Source of the DNA: Chara braunii | Taxonomy: Eukaryota; Streptophyta; Charophyceae; Charales; Characeae | NCBI GenBank assembly: GCA_003427395.1 | Contig: BFEA01000273.1 | Coordinates: forward strand, 1,619,641 to 1,665,791 | Reading direction: 5' to 3' | DNA length: 46,151 nucleotides | In this document: positions 32,343 through 43,100 of the stretch, piece by piece | Layout of the letters: each line of letters starts with the position of its first letter | How positions within the stretch are numbered: position 1 is the first letter of the stretch | Position numbers and translations under genes: made by a program | Notes under the pieces: generated by a model | The model's database searches: none | Told to the model about the DNA's origin: nothing | The model's input: the letters and a program-made list of their open reading frames with translations, nothing else

Positions 32343-35300
32343 AAATGAAGGGAATCAAATAATTCTTAATTTCCTGGGGTCGGTCAACTCGATGATGATA
32401 TCTCAAGGTCGTCACCTCTTCGTTTCGACGTGGGAAGCCTGCCTACAAGGGTTGCCGTGGTCGGTATTGTAGTGAAGAGCGACGCGAACCCCATGGGAAA
32501 CCGTCATGGCGGCCAAATACCTTGAGCACCTGCCCCTTTCAGCGGGCCCGGTGGATAATTATCCGATGGGGCGGAAGGAAACCTTTGTGGAGGGGGCCGT
32601 TTGTGGGTATACGGCCTGCCACCGACCGTCTGCTGTAGGAAATTTAAATGTGTGCATGCCGCTGCGACTCGAGAGAGGGGTGAACAATGCCTAGGAAAAG
32701 CGGTCATGAGCACTATGGGAAGGCCTCTGCAGCGGCGGCTCACTTGTGGAGCCCTCCTCCCTTTTGGTCTTCAAAGTTTAGATTTAAATATTTGCTACCG
32801 CAACTGGGATTTGCACTAGGCCCATGTCAAGGCCTTGCTGCAGGGCCGTGCCCTCGGCTCTGCAACAGGTTGTTTGTGTAAGAGCTGTCTGTTGAGGGCC
32901 TGAAGTGGTGATAAGTTAGCCTTGAGCATAGCGGGCAGAAGGGCGCTGTAGTGGAGGCCCGCGACGATACTGTCTTGCGAAACGTGCGTCGGACCTTGGC
33001 ATAAGGCAGAAGAGCTCGACCATCTAAGTGGCGGGTTCCCTTGGAGGTTTCCCCTCAGGATAGCCTGAGCGTGCAACAGTCTGCTGCACGACTATGGAAC
33101 CACGTGCTGCAGGAGGAGGCCGCAACTATACTGATGTACAACATTCGCCTAACTTGCGTATAGGGGCGAAAGGCTAATCGGGCCAATCACTCGCTAGTTG
33201 CCTTCGGCTCTTTCCGCATAGTGGTCGGAGATGTTGGCCACGACAGTGCGCCACTGTAGTCATGGGTGGTGTTGACACAGGGGGAATGAACTTGGGTGCA
33301 GGGCTGCACTAGGAACTTTTTCGGAGCACGAAGATGAAGATAGCGACGAGGGGGGAGTATAGAAGTAGAGGAGAAAGCCATATCCCGCTCGTTTCTTGAT
33401 GAAAACAAGTGGGGAAAGGTCCCGGGCGAGCGCAATGACTAGGTTAGTTTTGGCAATAATTTAGCAGAATGAGAGTTGGTAGAAAAATCGGTTGCGCGGA
33501 GCTATGGAGGAAGAGAAAACGAAGGGGGGGGAATTTTTTTTCTCAGTTATTAATGGGCGGATTTGGGCAAGGGAGGACTCAGAACGGGGGTTTAGGGTCA
33601 TGGCGACCCCGCTTCTGATCTCAGATTCAGTAAAAAGTTAGTAGAGAAAAGACTTAGTAGAAAAGGTATTGCGGGGAGACGGTAGAAGCTGGCTATGATT
33701 GAAATGGAAAAAAGACGATTTCATGCCCGTTTCTCGACAGAAACGGGCAAGTAAAGATTCATTTCTGATGTTTTTGGCCATGCTGATTCTAATGGTGAAG
33801 TTAGGTTTCGAAATTATGGGCTGGTTTTAGTGCTGTAGAGGTAAGGTACTGCGCGAAAGTAACGTAGAAAGTGGAGATGGAGGTTTCGAGATCAAGCGAA
33901 CTTGTTGGATTCTTAACGAGATTAGGCGGAGGAGGAGGCTAGGTAAGGGTCTTGGGGTAGGGCGATCATGATGGTGGATGCATATTTGAATTTGGAGCAG
34001 CAGATCCGGCAGGATGAGGTGTAGAGATTGCGGGATGTTCGCAAAGGTAATATGAGGATGTATTTTTTTGCATTTTTAGGGAATATCCACTCACTTTCAC
34101 GAACTTTGCTAGTCCGATCACAACTCTCTTTCCTTTTCCTTGTTGTTCGGTGGGGTTGCGATCTCCATCCTGCTGATCATTGATCATCCTGATTCTGATT
34201 CCTCACTCCGGCCTCTTTTTTCCGCTCGAGATCTTCATTCCCTGGGAATGTGTACGAGCCTGCATAGCGAAACAACAGAGTGTGTTAGCGAACTGAGAGT
34301 AGCGGCAGGTGTGTGATTATGTGAGAGAGAGAGAGGTAAGGAGAGAGAGAGAGAAGAGGAGAGACAACCGTTGCTCCCCCTCATTCGTTTCTGTCTTCTT
34401 CGTTTTGGTCGTGACGTGACTGCTCCTTGCCGTGACCATCCTCGACTGGCTGCGCCCGGTTTCTCAGACTACGGGCTATAGTGAACCTAACCGCTATCAC
34501 AAGCCAGGTACATCAAGAAAGGGCGTAAAGAGAAACAGTGAAAGGGAGGGTGCACATACCTTGGAAGAACAGTCCCAAATCACTCACCCGCACGAAGTGG
34601 GGGACTTTGGAAAGGGTTGACCACTGTATTCTCTCGTGACCCGACTGAGGATTCATCTCAATCCTGCTGCGCACATGGCTGAGCAATGATGTATATTTCT
34701 ATATTCTAGCGGAGCATTCAATTATGACGTTGTGCATACTAATAGGGAGAATGATGGTGTGAGGGCACGTACCTGATTCTGGTGGAGGTTTGCAGGATCG
34801 ACATCTTCATGCATTGCGGTTGTTGCAGCTGACGTCGACGGGGCATGGTTGACTCGTAGGTTGCTAATAGCTGGGGAGAGGCAGTCTGGGATCTGAGTGC
34901 CTAGAAGAGGGAAGAGCTCTGCATACGTAAAGTGAAGGTGACGAGAGTATGTTGTTTTTAACAGTCATATCCGGTGCCTCGTTTTTTTTCAGGCAGCGGT
35001 GTGAATTTTTTGGATAATTCTGTTAAGGAACGAGACCCCGACCACTAAATAGCTACGCTGGAATCTTCCTTTGTGGCCAGTTTCGTAGAGGGGCCGCAAA
35101 ACGACTAGCCAATGGAAGAGCCTTGCCCTGATTCTACGGGTAGCTAGCGTGGCCGACTGCAGCTGCTGAGAGTGATCGTTCTACAACAGATCCGAGCATA
35201 ACCGCGAAAACCAAAGAGTGCTGCTAAAGATAGTGTTTGTTGTTGGGCCGCTGCAGATGCAGTCGTAGTCTCGCATATTGCCGTTGATGCCTCGACTTAT

Positions 35301-36074
35301 GTCATTGGCCGCTGAACTCTAAAGCCAAGTGTGGAAGAAGGCGGCGGAGCTTGGTCGTTGACTAATGCTAGCACTACGGAAAGCGGCATTGCGGCGTCGT
35401 GGGCCGCACGGTTGTTATAGGGCACTCTGCGTTACTAAGCATTACTGAGACTCATTGTGATAAGGGACGCGTTGATAGGTAAGAGGGTTATCGTTATAAC
35501 TTGGAGGTTCGCTAAAGTGTTGATCGCACTACGTTTGACTATGGATCAACCGGTATAGTGCGTTCTGGCCACCATTGCGGTCCCATCATGTGCTAGAAGA
35601 TAAAAAGGCCTTCTCCTGGGAGTTGAGTCTGTCCCTCTTCTGTATCTCGAGAGTTTGAAACCCCTACTTCTGCCTTTCTTATTCTCAGTCTATTCCGTTT
35701 TAAGAGAAAGGCGGCAGGCGAGATTTCAACCCGTAGGACCGCATCAAGACTCTGTAGGGAGTCAAGCTACCGATTGTGGGAGCTCTGCCGGAACTTAGGA
35801 GGAGTTCTGGAGGCAAGGAACCATCAGGTATATCTTCCTCTATCTGTATGAACCCACTATACCCCATGTTTGACTATTCCCCCTTAGCTTGACCGACTGT
35901 ATGCGTGCAATCCCTTATGATTTTGCTTTCTGTTCAAGATTGATCAGATTGAATGGAAGGAATATGTGTGAAAAACTTAAGTTCCCCTTTATTTTGACTG
36001 AAAGCAGACTGAGGGATGAACTGGGGGAAGGTGGCAGGAAGACAGACTGTATGTGTTTGACCTGGTCAACCAAG

Positions 36075-36440
36075 GACTGGGCCTGCGTAGCACGTCGAAC
36101 GTGTTCGCGCGTTCGCGCGAACAGCTCGCGAACATGTTCCGGTGAACATAATTTTTTTCGTAAAAAAATATATATATTGTCACAGTATTTTTTTTCTTTC
36201 GGTTTTTGATTTTTAACTCATGATTGGCTACGAATTTGAACATGACCCCAAGGCAAAAGTCGCTTGTATTGTTATTTTACATAACATATAGTTTTTTTAG
36301 ATTTTTTTTGAATTTTTTATTGTTTTTTTTTAAATATTTTTTATTTTCGCGTTCGGAGGGTTTTGGGTGCTTGTTCACGTTCGGGCGAACATGTTCGTAT
36401 TCGCCTCCGAACGCGAAAACGGTGCTACGTAGGACTAGGC
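36075..36440. mobile_element. 350-bp hAT-like MITE nested in the 3' LTR
   Basis: The element is 36,083-36,432, with 8-bp flanks GACTGGGC and GACTAGGC (one difference). The left end is CTGCGTAGCAC and the complement of the right end is CTACGTAGCAC. Subterminal GTTCGCG and CGCGAAC phrases fold back on each other. The 5' LTR has the uninterrupted site at 21,709-21,716. The insertion cuts into the first stem-loop unit of the array. It has no coding capacity. Confidence 0.88.
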
Positions 36441-37045
36441 ATTGTTCTTAAGTTGAATGACTCAGGGCTATATTTATTTGACTGTTTTTTGAAGGGCCAG
36501 ACATTGTTTCTAAGCTGAATGGTCTGATTGCTCTGTTTATTTCTAAGGGTTTGTCCGGCTGAAGGGTTTAATTTGTTGTTTCATTCTGAGGGAGGATTTT
36601 TTGTCTAGGGCTAAGCATTGTTTATAAGTTGAATGACTTAGCCTGAAAACCACATAGATAAGCATAAAGTGAGTATAACAGAAAGTACTTTACCTATATT
36701 TGCATTTGAACTGAACGTTGGACATTGTTTATAAGTTGAATGGTCTAACACTAGCCCATATCATTAAGAAGAGAAGAGAAATTACTGAGTATAATTGGAA
36801 GTAATCTTTTTTTAAGCTGAATGGCTCAGTCTCCTGCTCATATTTTCATTTCTGTGTGTGAGAACAAAAACAGAGAATTATTAAACTTTGGATATTAAAC
36901 AGTTAAGGGCGACTAGACATTGTTTCTAAGTTGAATGGTCTAGTCATATACCCAAAGAAGAAAAAAGTAGTTATTCAACTTGTTCGTGTATATTATAAGG
37001 CATGGTAGACATTGTTTCTAAGCTGAATGGTCTAGCACCGTGCCA
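36433..37045 (+). repeat. Stem-loop array, copy 3 (seven units)
   Basis: Units are centred near 36,451, 36,513, 36,626, 36,732, 36,815, 36,928 and 37,020. In the unit at about 36,911-36,946, GACTAGACATT faces AATGGTCTAGTC. In the last unit, GGCATGGTAGACATT faces AATGGTCTAGC plus CGTGCC. The fifth unit has lost its 5' arm and the first has been split from its leader by the MITE, so decay is under way. Confidence 0.85.
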
Positions 37046-37204
37046 TGTGTAAGTTGGGTATAAAGGGCTAAATCATCTGCAAGTTTCATGAACTATCTAT
37101 GAGGATTCTGATTTGGGGACTGGTGAGAGTACTTACCTTTGTGGTTTGGTCTTGCATGTGGTTGAGTGAGATGACTACTTAGTCTGGGTTTCAGTTTTGA
37201 TAGG

Positions 37205-37348
37205 TAGTCGCTATAGTTGCTCCCCAAGTGTTGGAGCGATAAGAGTTAGTTCAATTTCTGCATTTTCTGAGCTAACTAGTCGCTATAGTTGCTCCCCAAG
37301 TGTTGGAGCGATAAGAGTTAGTTCAATTTCTGCATTTTATGAGCTAAC
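37205..37348. repeat. 72-bp tandem duplication in the 3' LTR
   Basis: 37,205-37,276 is repeated at 37,277-37,348 with one difference (TTTTCTGAGC against TTTTATGAGC). The other two LTR copies have a single unit, so the duplication is recent and specific to this copy. Confidence 0.95.
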
Positions 37349-37399
37349 TTTCTTTTACTTAGGTCAATTCTCGCATTTTTTGGGATCATTTTTTATATT

Positions 37400-37690
37400 T
37401 GGCTTTGTATAAATTTTGGTAAGCTACTTTCTTTACGGGAAGCGCTGCCGAAATTTCGCAAATCCAAGGAGTTAATCAAAATTTGACTTTTTAAAGTTGA
37501 ACTTATCTGATTTAGTAAAAATCTGGGAAGTCTCATTTTCTAAAGGGAATGCTGCCCAAAGTTTTGTTAATTCAAGGAGTTAGACAAAATTTGACTTTGG
37601 AAAGTTGAAGATTATTTTTGTTTTCATATTTAGGTTTATATAAATTCTGGAAAGACACTTTTCGAAGCGCTGCCGAAATTTTCTTAGTTT
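37400..37690 (+). repeat. Degenerate tandem units, copy 3 (about three)
   Basis: Same phrases as at 22,615-22,945, including GGGAAGCGCTGCCGAAATTT and AAGGAGTTAATCAAAATTTG. About three rounds are seen. Confidence 0.7.
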
Positions 37691-39526
37691 AGAGGAGATA
37701 GATTATATTTTGACAGGTGGCAACTCTGGCGGTCAATTCTGTATGGGGGAGATTATGCCATAAGTCAACCTTTCTTTGGGCACTGGTTTAGAGGTAGACC
37801 TAGGCTTGGTTATCAGGAGAGTCTTGAGTGAGAATGTGTCATTGGAATTTGATCTCCATACATTGACGATCTAGCTTGGACATTGGCCTGTCGTATGATA
37901 CAGGTTTTCTTTGGACTTTGGATCCAGGATCTGGACTAGATTTAGCTTGATCCTACAAGGATCACCTTCTGTTATTACTGATAACAGGTGGGTTGGTTGA
38001 TCGCCGACTTGTCGGTTCACGAAACAACTTTGCTTACACTTGTACCTCAACTTGATTGCCTCAGCCCTGAGATTTTTGATATGTTTCGTTGAGGATTTTA
38101 ACCGGATTTCTTTCAATGACCATTATAAAGAACTTATGAGATTTATGGAGATTTGGACTATGATCGATACTTGATTATGTGAGGCGTGGTATGAGTTACA
38201 GGGAACAGTAAAGTTGACCACATTGGTGTATGCTAATGTGGCTATTGTGTGGTTCTGTGTTTTATGCAGGTTAGTATATCGGAGCTTGATATATGAGCCG
38301 TACCTTAGAGACAGTGAGAATGACAACCATGTGATGCATGATTTGCATACCTGATGGGTTTATGTGTCCCCTTCTTTTATTTTATCTCGAATCTTGATAT
38401 ATGAGTGTTGGGTGTTTATTTATTTACTGATTGATTTTGCTTGTCAATTTTTATAGTTGGACGTTGTAGCCCGTGGCAACCGTCTAAGTGAAACCCATTG
38501 ACTTCTTTTCAAGCCCTGGACAATAAAGTTGGTCTCCATGGCAATAAGAGACGATTGCCATTACAGGTATGAACCTGTGTACCACCCACTCTCCGCAGGG
38601 TGCAGAAAAGGGTGTGGTTCTCCACCGCACTTTGCAGTTGTCCCACGTAGAGAGATCATTCCCTAAAGGCGCGTGTCAACGGACACTTGAGTGTCGAATG
38701 TGACCCTCGAGATTAACGAGGACCTCATGAGAATGGGTACTACATAGTATGTCATCATTGAGACTGCTTGCGTATGCTTGCATTGCGAGTCGATATGAGT
38801 TAGCCCTGCGTCCGTGCAGTTTTATACTAAGTCTCGCACGCGTCTCCTATCTGATTTCCGGATCGGAAAGTTATAGGACGACTACTAAGGGACTAGGAGT
38901 GTTGTCGCGTTGTTTGTTCTTTGTCATTTGTATATGTATGTGTTTTTATTTTTATGTTCTTTAAAATGGTGTGCGCGTGGTGTGTGGGATGCGTCCTAGT
39001 CGACTGACAACGAGTCACGCTTGGGATTTCAGCCCTCCCAAAATGTCGGTTCGCTTGCGGGCTCGATAGAGGCGTATTACCCCGCGTAATCCCTATGCTA
39101 CAGCGAACAAGAAACGCCCTTGGCTGGTCCACCTCTGCGATTGCAGCTGATTAGCTTTCGTACTCTGGACTGGTAGCTGGACGGGGATACGTCCAGCGAA
39201 GGGAGGTCACAACTCCCATAAGTTGGAGGTAAGTCGTGTCTCGCGTACGCCTTATCCTGTCGTAGGGGTTCGCGAGAGGGATGGCTGACGCACTCGGCCG
39301 GAACGATTTGCGGAAGCTCCATAATGCATTTGCGACGAGGAGCAGACCGACTCCTGCGTGATGCGGCCGGGAGGGTCCCGCGCTGCCTTGTGCGGTGAGA
39401 CCGATGTGGTCGACAACGCATTCACGGCTGCAACAACAAAGTGAAGAGCGCATGCGAGCTTGACATCCCCGCAATAGACAAAGCAATATTATAAAAAGTT
39501 TCAGAAGCCAGTAGGCGGCTTTTCTC

Positions 39527-39550
39527 GAAGTCCTGATTTCGGCGGACTTC
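39527..39550. repeat. Inverted repeat GAAGTCC/GGACTTC
   Basis: GAAGTCC and GGACTTC flank a 10-base centre. The same GAAGTTCGG...CGAACTTC style of motif fills 45,050-45,930 on the other side of the minus-strand ORF, and a related AAATCCAGACTTCG phrase lies near 39,940. Confidence 0.65.
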
Positions 39551-39672
39551 TATTGACATCATGCACACATAGAGTTACCGCAGTCCGCATCAAGAAAGAG
39601 AGTGCGGATACTGACAAACTTGAACCAGCACCCTTTTCGATAAGAGAAAATCATTCCTCCTGCAAGTCGTTC

Positions 39673-39820
39673 AGGTTCTCAGTCGGGGTCGGTGACCACT
39701 GTTTAGAAGAGGCATAAAAAAAAATGAAACACCATCCAGGAAAGATCCTTTCGTTGATTGTGTTTCGTTTTGTTCAATTTTCCTCTTCTAAATAGTGGTC
39801 GCCGCCTCCGACTTAGGACC
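39673..39820. repeat. Long fold-back hairpin (arms ~33 bp, possible MITE)
   Basis: The left arm 39,680-39,712 (GTCGGGGTCGGTGACCACTG then TTTAGAAGAGG) is matched by the complement of 39,782-39,813 (GTCGGAGGCGGCGACCACTA then TTTAGAAGAGG), about 5 differences. Pairing extends weakly outward to 39,673 and 39,820. The loop is about 69 bases and AT-rich. No clear target duplication was found. It could be a small MITE or a hairpin-RNA precursor. Confidence 0.7.
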
Positions 39821-40169
39821 TCTCCGACTAGCGGAGGGGTGATTACCTCTTGTCGGAAGAAATGGTGGTTTGAGTTTCCCACTTCCTGTATCGATGCGTA
39901 TTTAGTATGTGTGCACGTGGTGTGGATAAAAGTCGGCCGAAATCCAGACTTCGACAAAAGCTGCCTCTTAGTATAAAGTTGGTGTACAGAGGAGAGTGAC
40001 GTTGTTCACCACTTACCAGTCGGTCTATCCCTCCGCTTCGTCATTCGTGGAGTTGATGCGGACAAATTTAGCACCGCGAAAGCTGGAATGTCGTTTCTAG
40101 ACCTTTTGGGAGATGTGACATATTATCTCCCCACGATTCCGCCCTTACTGCCATTGGTGTTGGTGCTTG
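39821..40169. other. Non-coding DNA 3' of the minus-strand ORF
   Basis: No gene is seen. It contains decayed GAAGTT/AACTTC-type motifs near 39,940. It is probably the 3' flank or terminal region of the element carrying the ORF. Confidence 0.4.
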
Positions 40170-43100
40170 TCAATAGAGGAGATGGTGGCAGCGTGGGAGT
40201 AGGTGCGGGCACCGAAGTTGTGACGTCGCTGAGGTCCTCAACGTTGTGTTGACACATGCTGGCCACGGAGGATACCATCGATAACTTCGTCGATGCTTAT
40301 ACCACAACCTGGTATAGGCAGGCTCACAGGAAGGGAACTCCATACATCCATGTTGGAGTGTGATAACGGGTAGAAGTGGTTGAACGTAATAGTCTGTATG
40401 CTCTGCGGAAAGCCCATGAATCACTTGCATGTCCATCTCCATCGCCACATTATCAACGTCGACATAATGGCCACGATATTGTCCGTATAGTCGTCCGAAC
40501 TCGTCAGAGAACTCGCCAGAGTCGACACTGTCTTCAATGTTCTCCACATCAAAACCCTCCATGATTTCCTCTCGTTCATCCTCTTCATCGTCCATATCTC
40601 CTTTGTGCCTCATGTCCCCTTGAAGCACTTCAATCAACCCCTTTTGATCCCCTTCAAGCACTTCAGTCAACTGGAAGATCTTGATTTTTCTGCTTGACTT
40701 TTTCGATGACCGATCCCCTGACAATGTCCAGGATTCAGCCCTTGGACTCACATGCGCATGCCACCCATCCTCCTTGGCCGTCACTGAGGGTCATGATCCA
40801 CTCAACTCTTTCGATCGTCGACTGGATAAATCCCTGGTGCCAAGGCATGTGATGCCCTCAATCTGCCACTCGATCGAGTGTATGCCGCTCCTTCAAAGTG
40901 AATATTGTCATTCTTCCGAGAAGGATTATCTTTCAGAACCACACTCCTAGGATGCAATGCGGTTGAGGAGGCGGATAAAGGTCTCGGTCTCTCCATCAAC
41001 TTACTCGGTGGCACCGACGAAACATTCGCGGTTTGGCTTCCGGAGGGACCGGCATATGAGGACCCTGGGGCATGCTCCACCGCAACAGGGTCATGTTGAA
41101 GATTGATACTCTCCTCGTCGATCTCCTTCTCCTTGAAACTTTGCATTGAAAACGACACTGGTTTCTTTGAAGGCAGCGTAATACGGAACTGTAAATCTGG
41201 CTTCGAGTCCACGAAATACAGGGACTCAAGCGGAGTCAAGCCTGTCAAGGAAGGACTTCGTATTTTTGCGCAATGCGTTGTGGTAGTTATCCAGCAATGC
41301 CAACGTATGATCCTTCCCGCAGACGTACTCATCATCATTGTCCTTTTTCTCCTTGCGTCTCCGAGAACTGAAATCTTTTTATCTCGTTTCTTTTTCGGTT
41401 CGTGAGCTTGAACCTCATATCCATAAAGTCATGGACGGGTCTAACACAAACTCCCATTTGTCCTCCTCCTCCACGAACTCGCAATTGTTGGCCCCGAAGT
41501 TTACCTCACTTTTCACGAAGTCCATCAAGAACGGTAACAACGCCGAGTTCCCTTCCGACGTGACAACGTGGGGGCCGCTCTTCAAAACCTCCCAGACGAC
41601 TTGCGCATGTGGCTTCCCAAGGAAAATGACATTCTCTCCCTTATTGCTCAAAAACTCTAGAAGACCAGCCAATTGGTGGGGTTGCATTCCATGTTCTTGT
41701 AAACCTTGTTGGCAATGCTCCATTCCGGTGGGGACAAAGACCACTTGCACGGTGTGAATGGGATCTCTGATATGTCTGGCGGGGTCATTTCTTAAGGCAT
41801 CCGCACAATTGCAACGTCACCAGCCTTGAGCCTCCCTAGTAGACGACATTGTTCTCCGGCAAGTCGTCGCCCTTACGGAGAATGTGAAGGTGATCCTCCG
41901 CCTCATACACGTTGTGCCTGACAAGAAAAGTTTTCTTCTATTGAACCTTCCACACCCACTTTCTTGCCAGTGTCTTAATGACTGGAAGATGATGCAGGCT
42001 GGTCATGAACGAGATGTCCCACTGCCGCGGCACGAAAGCAATTGTCGCCCAATAGGATGGGCATAAGAACTTAAGAAGGGAACGCAATGTGTCAAATGCT
42101 TGAGGTGTCCACTGCTTCAGGTCGAGCGGATCACACATATCGAGAATACAACTATGGGCCTTTGTGCGATTCACCACCACCTGCAACTTTATGCTTCTCA
42201 CCTACGCCTCTAGCGGATCGTTGTTGAAGGGTGCGAGGGACGTAATGACGTTCGTGTCATTCCACAGAATGTGCTCGACGCCTTCCGCAAGAGTAATGTT
42301 CTTGCTCTTCAACATGTTGTAAGTCAACACAGAGAGAGCTTTGTTCTTCCACTTAGAGGACAACTTCTTATGATTTGCGAGTTTTTCTGTATTCAGGATA
42401 GTATTATCGTCCTCACAACCTATGTACGCCGAGCAGTCCTTAAGCAGCCCGAAGTCCTACCCACGATCCCTGAACAGTTACAGATCTTAGCCCTTTTCTT
42501 ATGAAAGGGGTACATCACATCTGATTTCACACCGTGTTGCGTCTGTTTTCAAACTTGAACTGATAAAAGTTTCACAAGTGCACGAGCACACTTGACGAAG
42601 TGCACCATTTCCTGCACCTCCAACTTCCCGTGCTTTGACAACGCGCTCGAGCCCGCCTGAACCAAAACGACCTCCCATTTGATGACGTTCCTCAGGACTC
42701 GACATTTCGGTGAGAAACTCTATCGTCATCTAGCAGTGTGTGTCGGGCTTTGTGACTTGGACAAACCAATCGCCCGACTCTTTCTGCTTTTTCCTTTTTT
42801 TGTCGGGGCCTTTACCAGGACGTTGTAGATGACGTCCTTGCTGCCTAGCCTGTCCTTCTTGATGTAGCCATTGCTAGCCAATGTCCGGCTCAAGACCCCT
42901 GACCTTCTTCTTCTTCATGGTCCATTTTGCACTACCATGTGCCAAAAATTTCCCCCTCTTCCACTTCTCGTAGAATTCAATGCCGAGTTTTCGGAGGTTC
43001 TCTCCGGCCATTGCGAGCAGGAAATAAGATCGTAGGGCTGCATTCTGTTTCTTTGTGGCCTCGTCACCAGTCACGTCAGCCATGGTCCAGAGATTGTTGT

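Larger units (their letters stand above)
31955..39415 (+). mobile_element. 3' giant LTR (~7.1 kb without the nested MITE)
   Basis: It begins TGTCGTACCAAA and ends GGTCGACA. It matches the 5' LTR throughout in order and phase. Length is 7,461, or about 7,103 after removing the MITE and one target copy, and about 7,031 after also removing a 72-bp tandem duplication. Typical indel differences from the 5' LTR are 20-30 bases (near 34,070, 34,565 and 35,125). It carries the same tRNA-like relic, GA run, stem-loops and tandem units. The bases after it show no internal-region sequence, as expected of a right end. Confidence 0.7.

Noticed and set aside
37197-37412. 71-codon frame with a 24-residue internal repeat
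   Set aside because: The repeat is the 72-bp DNA duplication, which happens to be a multiple of three, inside a non-coding LTR.
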